Below, piece after piece: positions 1-8,956 of a DNA stretch of 64,000 nucleotides. The stretch's first letter is position 1; every line of letters begins with the position of its first letter. The notes beneath the pieces are model-generated. The model worked only from the letters and a program-made list of their open reading frames with translations. It was not told where the DNA came from and ran no database searches. The DNA lies in IMG/VR virus record IMGVR_UViG_3300018418_000008, positions 1 through 64,000 of that record; one strand, 5' to 3'. Origin of the DNA: a virus. The position numbers and the translations under genes are program-made.

Positions 1-579
1 AGTAACAGGATCCCATGTGTTACTTACTGCTGAACCACCTTCTCGGGAGTTTACAAATTCGTTAGGTAAATTGCTTTTATTAAAATCATAAGTGGCCAAT
101 ATTCTAGCATCGTTAACTTTAAGCGCACCGAACCCAGTAAGCAGAGGTGGGCCCTCCGCAAATGTAACAGGTCCAGAACCAAAACGATCAATGTTCCATC
201 CATATTCCGGATTGTCATATCCCATAATGTTTTGTGCAGGGATATAAACATCATATGCAGTGTCAACTTGACCAACGTTTACACCGTCAAGCGAGATTAA
301 CGAATCGGCTTCCGGAACGTTGTTTTCCATCTTATTGGTTTGAGAGTAATGTATTGCAAGAATACCAGTGCCATCCTGACGGTCGTACACGCCATGAACG
401 TGAACCATCCCAAATCCAGCAACATCATATCTTTCACCTGTTTTCCAGTCGTGATTACCGTATGTTGCTGTTGGAGAATTACCGCCGTTCTTAAATTCAA
501 GTTCCGCAGTGTGTATCATGTACACACGGTCGCCAGTGCTCTCCGGTGGTATCCTAGTATATCTCTTTTCCCCTGCCAT
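1..579 (-). CDS. Unrecognised virion-type protein (3' part missing)
   Basis: The frame opens at an ATG at 579, with GGAG six bases upstream, and stays open for 193 codons to the left edge, so the C-terminus lies outside the window. The N-terminus reads MAGEKRYTRIPPESTGDRVY and is followed by a mixed beta-type sequence with a His-rich stretch (MVHVHGVYD) and no membrane segment. I do not recognise a named family. Its place downstream of the portal and appendage genes, in the same late transcript direction, suggests a structural or appendage protein. That role is inference. Confidence 0.75.
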   Translation of the reverse strand, partial: MAGEKRYTRIPPESTGDRVYMIHTAELEFKNGGNSPTATYGNHDWKTGERYDVAGFGMVHVHGVYDRQDGTGILAIHYSQTNKMENNVPEADSLISLDGVNVGQVDTAYDVYIPAQNIMGYDNPEYGWNIDRFGSGPVTFAEGPPLLTGFGALKVNDARILATYDFNKSNLPNEFVNSREGGSAVSNTWDPVT

Positions 580-582
580 TTA

Positions 583-1128
583 TTACTCCACTACTTTTGT
601 GACTCGAACATGTGGCGTAACATTTTCTCTCGCTTGATCTATATCTGATGAACCAGAATTTTGAGCCAGCTGTTCTTTTATTTTTTGATCAATCACATCT
701 TGTGTGATCTCTACTTTTTGAACCGGTTTACGTTTTATAAGTTTAGTTATAATTCTACCCGTATCATCTTTAGCTACACCCCATTCTCGAGCATAGTTTT
801 CCCAAGTCATAATACCGTCTAAAAACTGTGCTTCAATAGATTCAACAATAGCATTACCTTGATCATCAAAATCAGGATCGGCACCAACTTTTTCTGCCAT
901 TTGTTTTTGAGCACAAATCATTTCTACCGCAGGTAGATTTCTAATTGCATGAATAACTTTGTATTCACCTTGTACAATTACTACATCCCAAATTTCTGGA
1001 AAATCTGCCCAATGAAATCCTTTTTCATCTAGCATTGGTTGTAAAGTTTCAACAACTTCAGGAAAAACCGGAGGCTTTCCGTTTTTCATTTTATAGGCAG
1101 TATTTCTAATTTCGTATCTCGTAAACAT
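583..1128 (-). CDS. Hypothetical protein, 181 aa, probable virion component
   Basis: The start at 1128 has a good ribosome site (TGAGGA, seven bases before ATG) and the stop lies three bases before the next gene. The protein is soluble and acidic-to-neutral. An alpha/beta N-terminal half (MFTRYEIRNTAYKMKNGKPP) precedes a Lys-rich, possibly helical C-terminal third (about residues 125-165). No catalytic motif or family is recognised. The gap upstream holds a strong hairpin and a near-consensus late promoter, so the gene may have its own transcript start. A structural or assembly role is inferred from position only. Confidence 0.75.
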   Translation of the reverse strand: MFTRYEIRNTAYKMKNGKPPVFPEVVETLQPMLDEKGFHWADFPEIWDVVIVQGEYKVIHAIRNLPAVEMICAQKQMAEKVGADPDFDDQGNAIVESIEAQFLDGIMTWENYAREWGVAKDDTGRIITKLIKRKPVQKVEITQDVIDQKIKEQLAQNSGSSDIDQARENVTPHVRVTKVVE

Positions 1129-1145
1129 TATAATTCCTCAGAAAT

Positions 1146-1164
1146 GGGGGACGAAATGTCCCCC
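1146..1164 (-). terminator. Strong GC hairpin between two late genes
   Basis: A perfect 7-bp stem, GGGGGAC/GTCCCCC, has a 5-base loop. On the minus strand it is followed by ATTTCTGAGG, which is only weakly T-rich. It could be a leaky terminator, or an RNA-stabilising 3' end for the 689-residue gene upstream. Confidence 0.55.
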
Positions 1165-1174
1165 GTCACATAGT

Positions 1175-1182
1175 TATTTATT
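1175..1182 (-). promoter_or_regulatory. Near-consensus T4-type late promoter (AATAAATA)
   Basis: On the minus strand the sequence is AATAAATA, one mismatch from the T4 late consensus TATAAATA. It overlaps the stop of the preceding gene and sits about 50 bases before the ATG at 1128. With T4 spacing the transcript would start near 1169 and carry the hairpin at 1146-1164 in its leader. Confidence 0.35.
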
Positions 1183-3250
1183 ATACACTGCCAGGATCGT
1201 AGTTTCTCTCGAGTGGAGCAACTAACGATACTGTTAAGTCACCTCGTTGAATAACCTGATCATCAACTTTTACATATTGCGCCGTATCTAGACCGATAGC
1301 AACAACAACAATCGGTGCATCTGTTGCAGCAGTAGAAGCACCTCGTTGAATATTCGAATCATATGCGAAGTTAAAGGTTTCAGTAGCTTGTGTAATATTA
1401 CCTGCAATATCAGCGTTACCATTATCTTTTACAAGCAATGCATCCTTCGTACCGAAATCACGACCAGTATTATCGCCCGGTGCATCATCGTTCAAGAAGA
1501 ATACACGGAAGATACCATCGCCATCATTAACAAGGTTTGAGTTAAAACTCAATGTCAATGTAGAAACGAATGGGAATGTCAAGTTCTGGAATTCAGCAGG
1601 TGATGCTAGAGATGTACCACTTACTGTGCCAGATTCTACCGTTGTGGATGATTGATCATATGTAAATGTATTCGCATCGGGAACTGTTGTAATTTCATAA
1701 TTACCAGTAAATGCATCTCCAGCTGAAGTTACATTAGTAATAGTAATATAATCACCATTTGCAAAACCATGATCTGCCGTAGTATCAACAGTAACTTGAC
1801 CATTTGCTACACGACCAATAACTGAAATTACAGCTGAATCATTTTCTTCAGATCCATAACCCCAGAAATGCAATCTGTTCTGGTCAGCATCTGCATAATC
1901 AGTAATATATACACCTTCGAAGTCTTGTGATCCGGGTACGTCAGCTTGACCAAGAGTATACAGATCGTCACCAATAAATCGTGCCTTCAATGGTGTAATA
2001 TCACCACGACGAACACCTGTTTGTGAAGTATTGGTATTAATGTCACTTGTCTTCTTCAGCTGAGCCTGAATCCACGTGTAGATTGTTTCAGCAGAAGGAT
2101 TTGGCGTAATATTATTTGCGACATCGGCATCAATATTTACGGTGAAGTAAGCTTCTGGAACTGATACACCAGTTGTATCAAATGTATCATTGAATCCAGT
2201 TTGCTGCGTATTATCTGCAGTATTTGCCCAAGACATTGACATATTATTGAAATATGTACCGGAAACATTACCAGAAGTTTCGTCTGCATTAGCGTTAGTT
2301 TCTGTAAATGTAAATGTAGTCGCGCCTGTAGTTGTAATAGCATTGTTTGTACTATTAAAGTTAGTAGTACCTGTTACGTCTACATAATCACCATTTGCAA
2401 GACCGTGATTTCCTCCAGTTGTTACTGTAACTGTGCCGTTAGAGCTGTTACCAGTAATATTAGAAAGAGCAATATCATCACCAGATGCTGCAGCCTGTGA
2501 TGCAGTAATCTTAACGTCGGATGAATTCACAAGTGGGAAACGATATGCTTGATACGTAACACCGTCTGCAGCACCAATATCTTCCAAGTCCGTTTGTGAA
2601 TACGTCTTACCAAATGTACGTACAAACACTTCGAGGAAAGAAGATAAATTACTATCTGGTGTACCATCAGCGTTCGTATCAGTATAAAATTGAATCGCCT
2701 GATTTACACGACCTTCTAGAAGAAAATCTGTAGGAGCAGTCGTCGTATCATTAACTTGACGATAATAAACTTGGTCATTTGAGTCCAATTCGCCCAGTGT
2801 GATAACGTTTACCCAGCGCTCTGAGTCGTTAGTACCGGGACCTTGATTGACAGCCCAGCCACCAGTACGAATTAAATAAGGGGTAGTTACACCTGTACCA
2901 TCATCGCCAGTACCAGAAGTAACTGTATCTTCCAATTTCCAACCATTCGTAAATTCAAACTGTTCGTCCGTAATTGGAGTCATTGGAAATGGGAATTTGA
3001 TCAGATTAGCATCAGCCTTCCATCGATCTTTGAGGAATGAATAAAGACACTTAAGTGTCAAACCTGCTTCTTTCATATCATTTGACGCATCAATAGCTAC
3101 CTGAATTGTACGCTCAGAACCTAACGTACCTGCAGGTGTAGTATCGATGAAAATTTCTGACGTCGCAGCACGTGTCTCCGTCGTCAATTTCACTGTAGCA
3201 GATAGTGCATCGGGATCAGTGATTACTTCACTGGGAACGAATACTGCCAT
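1181..3250 (-). CDS. Structural protein with two HGxxxGD beta modules, 689 aa
   Basis: The start at 3250 has AGGAG upstream. Residues 60-105 form a compact region (LTLKCLYSFLKDRWK, then KFPFPM) that I recall from marine phage structural proteins without a named function. Residues 264-331 and 479-545 are two copies of one beta module, each with TVTVTT or QVTVDT, then HG(L/F)ANGDY, then TFT(F/Y), then SG(N/T)VSGT. The last residues are RNYDPGSV, nearly the same as the end of the neighbouring 798-residue protein (RQYDAGSV). The protein has no signal peptide or membrane segment. A virion appendage or decoration role is inferred. A TATAAATA late promoter lies just upstream. Confidence 0.8.
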   Translation of the reverse strand: MAVFVPSEVITDPDALSATVKLTTETRAATSEIFIDTTPAGTLGSERTIQVAIDASNDMKEAGLTLKCLYSFLKDRWKADANLIKFPFPMTPITDEQFEFTNGWKLEDTVTSGTGDDGTGVTTPYLIRTGGWAVNQGPGTNDSERWVNVITLGELDSNDQVYYRQVNDTTTAPTDFLLEGRVNQAIQFYTDTNADGTPDSNLSSFLEVFVRTFGKTYSQTDLEDIGAADGVTYQAYRFPLVNSSDVKITASQAAASGDDIALSNITGNSSNGTVTVTTGGNHGLANGDYVDVTGTTNFNSTNNAITTTGATTFTFTETNANADETSGNVSGTYFNNMSMSWANTADNTQQTGFNDTFDTTGVSVPEAYFTVNIDADVANNITPNPSAETIYTWIQAQLKKTSDINTNTSQTGVRRGDITPLKARFIGDDLYTLGQADVPGSQDFEGVYITDYADADQNRLHFWGYGSEENDSAVISVIGRVANGQVTVDTTADHGFANGDYITITNVTSAGDAFTGNYEITTVPDANTFTYDQSSTTVESGTVSGTSLASPAEFQNLTFPFVSTLTLSFNSNLVNDGDGIFRVFFLNDDAPGDNTGRDFGTKDALLVKDNGNADIAGNITQATETFNFAYDSNIQRGASTAATDAPIVVVAIGLDTAQYVKVDDQVIQRGDLTVSLVAPLERNYDPGSV

Positions 3251-3288
3251 TGTGGTTTTCTCCTATTAAGAGGGGTTATTGTTCTAGT

Positions 3289-3296
3289 TATTTATA
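3289..3296 (-). promoter_or_regulatory. T4-type late promoter (TATAAATA)
   Basis: A perfect TATAAATA on the minus strand lies in the 48-base gap before the 689-residue gene, about 40 bases from its ATG. T4 late promoters have this -10-like box as their only core element. Confidence 0.6.
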
Positions 3297-3298
3297 CT

Positions 3299-5695
3299 CT
3301 AAACACTTCCAGCATCGTATTGCCTATCAGCAATTTGATTAACTTGCAAAGTTGAATTGGTAGATACTAAAGTAGTTTCTAATCTTTGATATTGATATTC
3401 AAGTGAATGTGCTACTACATATATATCTGTATCAGATGTATATACATACGTATATTTAATATCATATAGTCCTGTTGTCGCATCAGGATGCGAACCAGCC
3501 ACAGCTGTGAACGCAGTATCATATGAAGCTGTATTACCAACTGATTCAACACCACCTAATGGAGACAGAGCTGGATCTGTGAACAATCTAACTTCGGTAT
3601 CTTCATGCAAATTACTAATTATAAATTCTACAACTGTTGGTGAATTGAATAATGCGCCACTATCAGAAGTAAAGAAATCTACTTCTGTTGCTAGCAAACC
3701 GCGTATATAGACGCCTTCAGTTTTTGTAACATTTCGTTTAGTTGATAACTCATTATTTTCTTTAAACACCATATGAGTGTGTTCAGTGCCATTAAACTCC
3801 ATCACTGATGCTGTATAAGTATTAGAAGTTTGGGTATCAAGTGCTGCGAATTGATAATCGTAAATTGCTCTAATATCAGTATTTGATGCTGCAGTAGGAT
3901 CATACTCCCATGTATATTCTTGATATAAAGAAGCAGTATCTGTCGTAGCTGTAAAACCAGTACCTGTCAATGATTCGTTATCACCAAATTCAGTACCATT
4001 CCAGTTTTCAACTAACACAAATCCACTCGTAACATCAGAAATAAATGTAGTATCAAAGAATTCTACCACATCTCCAGTTGCACCACCACCTGCGGTTAAT
4101 GTCGTTCCAGCTGATGGCAAAGTACCAGAGCCACCATCATATGCTAGTAATTTCATTGGTTGTGTATCAGTTTCACCGGCGCCGTGTCGAGTAATCACCG
4201 CGCCGCTTCCTTCTGATTCAGCGGTGGCTTGAGTTGCCTGTGTTATTTCTGGATCAGCAACAGAGGTAAAAGAAAAATCCCAACCTTCATTTCTACCTAC
4301 TGGGCTCAGCAATCCTGTATCTAATGGTATATCACCGTACTCATATATTTTTACAGCATAATTATTAAAGTTTTGTGTATTTACAGTGGTGCCTGACGTA
4401 TACGTATATGTATTAGCAGTGATAGAAGAGTTAGCAACACCATCTGTACCAAAAACCTGAGGACTGCCGATTTGGCCGTCTGTTTGCAGAGCTTCATATC
4501 TTCTATATCGAGCATCTACTGGAGACTGATTGATATCTTGTACTGATAGATTTAATCTAAGTGCTCTATCAATAGACGATGTAGTACTTAATGCTCTAAA
4601 TACATCTCCACCATTTGATACTAAATTTAAATCAGGTGGGTTACTACTATATAGACAATCAATTGCAGTAATACCGACTGCAGAGCTTGTATCATTAAAA
4701 TTTCCAACACAGTTAATAAATTTACAATTTCTTAGTGTAGCACCGCCACCAAATGGAAATGCTAATCCACTTAATGTGTTAAAGATAACATTTTCAAACG
4801 GTCCTGTACTACCACCACCAAAGTTATCCATTGTTTCCACTGAAGATGTTGTATTATCTGAACCTGTAATACTAACATCTTTTATATCAAATCCAGCACC
4901 ACTTAAAGACAAGCTATTTGTCAAATTTGCAATAAACACATTCTCAAATTCACTATATTCTGTAGGAACAACTACAGTATCACCAGTATATACGATACTA
5001 TTTAAATCTGCTACGGGTGCAATCAAGGAAGTATTATAGATTTGCATTGAACATGTATTAGCCATTTCAAATGCGTTTTCGCCGTCAGATGCACTGAGAA
5101 ATAGTATTGTACCACCTGATACTGGTGTATCTGCAACTTTAAATCCACTTTGAAAACGTGATCGTTGGCCAATAATAAGACCAGTACCTGCTGCGCCAGC
5201 ATCATTAATTTCAAATAATTCTGAATCAAGTACGGCTAACCAAGGAAAAGTGCCGGCTGCGGGTTGAGCGGTAGGATCACCAATTAATAAATTTCTACCG
5301 GCTTCAAATACTCCGGTTCGAGTTCGATATGTATAACCTGTTGCGGTTGATACATCTTCGGCTCTGTAACAAAATTGAATTTCGTCGTTTTGTGCAGGTT
5401 CTTCACCCGAAGCAAATGCTTCTGATACTGTTAAAATTCGAGTTGTGCCAGTTCCTGCAGTATCAGCTGTAACGCGTCTAGTAACTTCTGTACTTGTGTG
5501 TGGCCTAATACATACCAATCTACCAACATATGTAGAACCCGGACCAAAAGTTCCAGCTCCGATATCACCGTTGTTTAGGTTTGCAAAAGTATCAGATACG
5601 ACAAATTCAAATGTAGTTGTCGCTTGTGTTTGAGCAGGAGCAGTATCATTTGCAGCAGACGAATCGACAACAATTGGGTTTCCTCCGATAGCCAT
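3299..5695 (-). CDS. Large structural or appendage protein, 798 aa
   Basis: The start at 5695 overlaps the stop of the Hint-like gene as TAATG and has AAGGTG upstream, so the two are translationally coupled. The N-terminus (MAIGGNPIVVDSSAANDTAP) leads into a beta-rich protein with frequent Thr, Ser, Asn and Gly. The middle (about residues 180-400) has the look of a right-handed beta-helix, with short strands around ENAFEMANTC, FENVFIANLT and LRNCKFINCVGN. The C-terminus RQYDAGSV matches the end of the next gene. No enzyme motif is recognised. It is probably a virion surface or appendage protein, by position and composition. Confidence 0.8.
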   Translation of the reverse strand: MAIGGNPIVVDSSAANDTAPAQTQATTTFEFVVSDTFANLNNGDIGAGTFGPGSTYVGRLVCIRPHTSTEVTRRVTADTAGTGTTRILTVSEAFASGEEPAQNDEIQFCYRAEDVSTATGYTYRTRTGVFEAGRNLLIGDPTAQPAAGTFPWLAVLDSELFEINDAGAAGTGLIIGQRSRFQSGFKVADTPVSGGTILFLSASDGENAFEMANTCSMQIYNTSLIAPVADLNSIVYTGDTVVVPTEYSEFENVFIANLTNSLSLSGAGFDIKDVSITGSDNTTSSVETMDNFGGGSTGPFENVIFNTLSGLAFPFGGGATLRNCKFINCVGNFNDTSSAVGITAIDCLYSSNPPDLNLVSNGGDVFRALSTTSSIDRALRLNLSVQDINQSPVDARYRRYEALQTDGQIGSPQVFGTDGVANSSITANTYTYTSGTTVNTQNFNNYAVKIYEYGDIPLDTGLLSPVGRNEGWDFSFTSVADPEITQATQATAESEGSGAVITRHGAGETDTQPMKLLAYDGGSGTLPSAGTTLTAGGGATGDVVEFFDTTFISDVTSGFVLVENWNGTEFGDNESLTGTGFTATTDTASLYQEYTWEYDPTAASNTDIRAIYDYQFAALDTQTSNTYTASVMEFNGTEHTHMVFKENNELSTKRNVTKTEGVYIRGLLATEVDFFTSDSGALFNSPTVVEFIISNLHEDTEVRLFTDPALSPLGGVESVGNTASYDTAFTAVAGSHPDATTGLYDIKYTYVYTSDTDIYVVAHSLEYQYQRLETTLVSTNSTLQVNQIADRQYDAGSV

Positions 5696-6081
5696 TAGAC
5701 ACTACACCTTACTAAAAATCCATTTGCTATAAAAGTATTTTCAGATGAAATAACATCTGTAACTATTTTATTTTTTTCAATTTCCCATGATTGTACAACT
5801 TTACTACCAGAATTTAGCGTATCTCCAATAACAATGTCTGTTGCTAATTTCCATCCATCGTCAGTGTATATTTCTTGTGTAGTTCCATACTGATGTAATG
5901 TGTCATCAGTATAATAAAAAATAATTTGATCTGCTAGTTTTACAGTATTACCAGTGACAGTTGCTTCTACATCTGCTAATGTATCATAGTTTTTTGTTTT
6001 AATGACATCACCGATTGAAATGCTAGCGATTTCTTTTTGTGTATCGTCATTGAGAGTTGTTAAACAATTTGGATTACACAT
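5695..6081 (-). CDS. Stand-alone degenerate Hint-fold (intein-like) protein, 128 aa
   Basis: The order of blocks is that of a Hint domain: a Cys near the start (C2 and C6), then IASISIGDVIKTKNY (block A type), then QEIYTDDGWKLATDIVIGDTL (block B region with the usual GW and GD), and at the end ENTFIANGFLVRCSV (block F/G type, normally ending VHN). The block-B His and the terminal His-Asn are absent, so splicing or C-terminal cleavage is unlikely. N-terminal Cys chemistry cannot be excluded. It overlaps both neighbours by TAATG, the collagen-like gene upstream and the 798-residue protein downstream. It may be a relic of a Hint domain once fused to a virion protein, or a folding or binding module. 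A better-preserved Hint domain occurs at 42586-43056. Confidence 0.6.
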   Translation of the reverse strand: MCNPNCLTTLNDDTQKEIASISIGDVIKTKNYDTLADVEATVTGNTVKLADQIIFYYTDDTLHQYGTTQEIYTDDGWKLATDIVIGDTLNSGSKVVQSWEIEKNKIVTDVISSENTFIANGFLVRCSV

Positions 6082-7235
6082 TAGTTGTACTCGTACGTTG
6101 CTCGATTGTCCCAGATAAGTTCTGTATTGGCAGTATTATTTGCCCATATGATTTCAATATCATCGCCTATTTCATAGACTCTTTTAATTCTCCATACCGC
6201 CGCATCACGAGCAGAGCCCGGTGCTGCTTCACCGATATAAGTGAAATCACCTTCTTGATCAACTAATTTATCGTATTGCACTTCTAATGCCGTCCCAATA
6301 TTTAATTCTAATCTGTCTATAATAGCGCTAAATGATTCTGATACAAATTTCTTTATACTTGCATCAAATATTAAAATAGCATCGCCTTCGACTTCATGTC
6401 TCTTTTGAAACTGAACGTCATCCATCTGTAGGATATTTACCGAACCACCACCAGCAGATGACGCCCATTTATTAGAAATTTGTGTATCAATAAATTTCTT
6501 ATGCTTCTCAATAGTATCAGATACTTCTTTTGTAAGTTTTGCTTTAAACTCAGTTAGATCTTGTAATTGAGTAGCATCTAATTGCTCTTGTAAATTCTTT
6601 TGTTGTGTATCTAAATAATTTTTAGCATCATCAAATAAAGTATTGATTTGTTCTTTTATTTGTTCGTGATCTGCGTCTTGGCCATCTTTGCCATCCTTGC
6701 CCGGCGGACCTTGTTCTCCCGAATCGCCTTTATCGCCTTTTTCTCCTTGAGGTCCGATCGGTCCTGCAATTCCTGTAGCGCCAGTTGGGCCGACGTCACC
6801 CTTTTCACCTTTTTCTCCCTGAGCGCCGCGTTGTCCATCTGCTCCGCGTTCTCCTTGCGGACCTTGCGGACCTTGCTCACCAATTGGACCAATCTCTCCT
6901 TGAATCCCTTGTGGTCCTTGTGGGCCCTGTTCTCCTTGAATGCCTTGTAAGCCAGTTTCGCCCCGCTCACCAGCTGGTCCAATTTCTCCGGTTTCTCCTT
7001 GTATTCCTTGCTCACCAGTTTCTCCTTTTTCTCCACGAGGTCCGGGTAGACCTTGTGGGCCCATCGGACCGGTTTTTCCAGTTAGGCCTTGTGGGCCTTG
7101 TTCTCCATCAAGACCCATAGGGCCGCGGGTTTGAACTTCTTCTAATACATCGAAGATTTTATCTTCTAATTTTTTTGCTTCCTTCTTCGCTGTAGCGATA
7201 GCGAATGAGGTTACAATCGGATCAATATTATTCAT
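6081..7235 (-). CDS. Collagen-like trimeric fibre protein, 384 aa
   Basis: Residues 1-37 are helical. Residues 38-187 are 50 uninterrupted Gly-X-Y triplets. About residues 190-260 are helical and Lys/Gln-rich (coiled-coil type). The C-terminal domain carries FTYIGEAAPGS followed by WRIKRVYEIGDDIEI, a trimer-tip module seen in many phage fibres and neck proteins. Collagen triplets in phages form triple-helical rods, so this is probably a homotrimeric whisker or fibre. Proline is almost always at the X position and only two Y-position prolines are seen (GLP, GPP), so stability does not obviously need hydroxyproline. It overlaps the end of gp20 by 8 bases and the Hint-like gene by TAATG. Confidence 0.85.
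   Translation of the reverse strand: MNNIDPIVTSFAIATAKKEAKKLEDKIFDVLEEVQTRGPMGLDGEQGPQGLTGKTGPMGPQGLPGPRGEKGETGEQGIQGETGEIGPAGERGETGLQGIQGEQGPQGPQGIQGEIGPIGEQGPQGPQGERGADGQRGAQGEKGEKGDVGPTGATGIAGPIGPQGEKGDKGDSGEQGPPGKDGKDGQDADHEQIKEQINTLFDDAKNYLDTQQKNLQEQLDATQLQDLTEFKAKLTKEVSDTIEKHKKFIDTQISNKWASSAGGGSVNILQMDDVQFQKRHEVEGDAILIFDASIKKFVSESFSAIIDRLELNIGTALEVQYDKLVDQEGDFTYIGEAAPGSARDAAVWRIKRVYEIGDDIEIIWANNTANTELIWDNRATYEYN
6675..7124 (-). repeat. Collagen Gly-X-Y coding repeat (50 triplets)
   Basis: A nine-base periodic coding repeat encodes 50 unbroken Gly-X-Y triplets, rich in GEQ, GPQ, GEK and GIQ. The antisense strand shows long proline-rich open frames as a by-product. Confidence 0.9.
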
Positions 7236-8934
7236 CGTTTAGATATCGTGTCATACTTTCAATCAAGTTTACCTGAAGTTCGTTATACTCCTCTTTCTTT
7301 TCTGGTTTTTCTTCTTGTTCTTTTGAATCATCAGGAACTAACTTATATGTAGGAGCCGGCGGTGCTGGTTCTTCTTCTGGCTCATCTTCCATCTCTTCTT
7401 CAGGTTCATTATATCGTAGATCTGTTGTTTCAGCTTTAATTTGCTCATCAAGATCTTTTATTTCTTCTTCTGATTGTTGCAATACATATCGACGAATATA
7501 TTCATGAGAATAATATTTACCAACATATTCTTCCATCTCTCGCAATAGACCAATGCGATCGCGATTCATTTCTAGTGATTTTAATTCTTCGAAATAGTTA
7601 TCGACAGCAAAGTCAAAATTAATTTCATCTTTCCATTCTTCCCACTCTTCTGGCAAACAAATCTGCTTTAGGATAAGTTGTCTCTCGAGAAGTTTCAGAA
7701 ATAATTCTGAGAACTTTTGTCGAAGACGTAGGATAAACTTACTGAACTTAACTTCGTCTCTGGTAATCTCTGTGGCTCTTCCAAGACTATATGTAGATTC
7801 TGGCTGTAATCGAGAAATAGGTACATTGAGCGCACGATATAAATTAGTTTGAAAATATTGTACGTCTTCAATATCTCCTAGATTAGCACCGCCTGGCAAT
7901 GTAGTAATCTCTGTACCTTTACCACCTTCTCTTCGTGGTAACCAGAAATCTTCTAGCATTGTCATGAATTTACGATCGTCTTTAATTTCGCCAGTTGCAG
8001 AATCATAAACTACTTTATTTTTGAACTTAGTCATGATATCAGACAAGTATTGTTCTGCTTTAGCTTTTGGCAGACCGCCTACATCAACATAGAAAATTCG
8101 ACGTTCAGGCGCACGAGAAATACGATATACTACTAACGAATCTTCCATAGATCGCAGTTGATTAAGAGGTCGTATAGCTTTTTGTAACCAAGAGAGAATA
8201 AGTTTGTTATCTAAGCTTTGATATCCACTGGTGTTATATACGATAGAATCTTTAGAAATTTTAATTCCTTCAGCATTTGCTGCAGGACTACTAGATCCGT
8301 ACGAACTCATTGATGAACCGGTTATAGATCCAGTTCTCTTTAAAAATCCTGATGGACTGTACATATAGTATTCGTTAACAATTTTTTCAATTGTAACACC
8401 AGTCTTTGGATCTTTTTCTTTTTTAACTTCTCTTACTTTTTTGATATTGCGGGGATCAATATATCTTACTTCTAGAATACCTCGAGCCGGTTTCTTTTCA
8501 TCTACAAGTATATGATAGTATAAGCGACCATCAATATACCAACGACGAAACAATTCATAACTCAAACGATTAAATTCTAGAAGTTTTAATACTTCATCAA
8601 ATTCTTCTTGAATTGATTTTTTAATTGATTCTTGTGTATCTAAATTGTCAAGGACAATACTAACTGTTTCTTCGTCTGAATCTTCGACAATAGCTTCATT
8701 ACAGATTTCTTGAATTGCCATGTCGAGAATAGGGTCAAACGAAATGGCACGATATTTGTTTACTAATTCTGCTTCGGTTCTGACTGAACCATCGAGATCG
8801 ACATAAGTGCCATATACGCCGCCGGCGGCAACGGTTAATGCACCATCTTCGTTTGACGGAGGTACGAAGGAGACAAGCTTTTCTTTTTGCTTCTCTTCTT
8901 TCTTGCGGTTTATCTCAAATCCAAACAGTTCCAT
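7228..8934 (-). CDS. 20: Portal vertex protein gp20
   Basis: The 568-residue protein matches the T4 gp20 family in length and sequence. It has an N-terminal segment TEAELVNKYRAISFDPILD followed by the acidic helix EICNEAIVEDSDEE. The central region has VRYIDPRNIKKVREV and RLQPESTYSLGRATEITRDE, the latter typical of gp20 near the crown and clip. Gp20 is a dodecamer at one head vertex. It nucleates prohead assembly, docks the gp17 packaging motor and later binds the gp13/gp14 neck. The C-terminal 70 residues are Glu/Pro-rich (EEEPAPPAP), a likely disordered tail. GGAG lies 8 bases before the ATG, and a late promoter lies about 40 bases upstream. Confidence 0.95.
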   Translation of the reverse strand: MELFGFEINRKKEEKQKEKLVSFVPPSNEDGALTVAAGGVYGTYVDLDGSVRTEAELVNKYRAISFDPILDMAIQEICNEAIVEDSDEETVSIVLDNLDTQESIKKSIQEEFDEVLKLLEFNRLSYELFRRWYIDGRLYYHILVDEKKPARGILEVRYIDPRNIKKVREVKKEKDPKTGVTIEKIVNEYYMYSPSGFLKRTGSITGSSMSSYGSSSPAANAEGIKISKDSIVYNTSGYQSLDNKLILSWLQKAIRPLNQLRSMEDSLVVYRISRAPERRIFYVDVGGLPKAKAEQYLSDIMTKFKNKVVYDSATGEIKDDRKFMTMLEDFWLPRREGGKGTEITTLPGGANLGDIEDVQYFQTNLYRALNVPISRLQPESTYSLGRATEITRDEVKFSKFILRLRQKFSELFLKLLERQLILKQICLPEEWEEWKDEINFDFAVDNYFEELKSLEMNRDRIGLLREMEEYVGKYYSHEYIRRYVLQQSEEEIKDLDEQIKAETTDLRYNEPEEEMEDEPEEEPAPPAPTYKLVPDDSKEQEEKPEKKEEYNELQVNLIESMTRYLNDE

Positions 8935-8956
8935 TCATAACGCTCCGATAAAAATA

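Noticed and set aside
4530-5039. 169-residue plus-strand frame
   Set aside because: It lies wholly opposite the 798-residue gene and lacks a ribosome site or promoter.
6648-7134. Plus-strand open frames rich in Pro, Ser and Leu opposite the collagen gene
   Set aside because: They are the antisense of Gly-X-Y codons, have no ribosome sites and oppose a clear gene.
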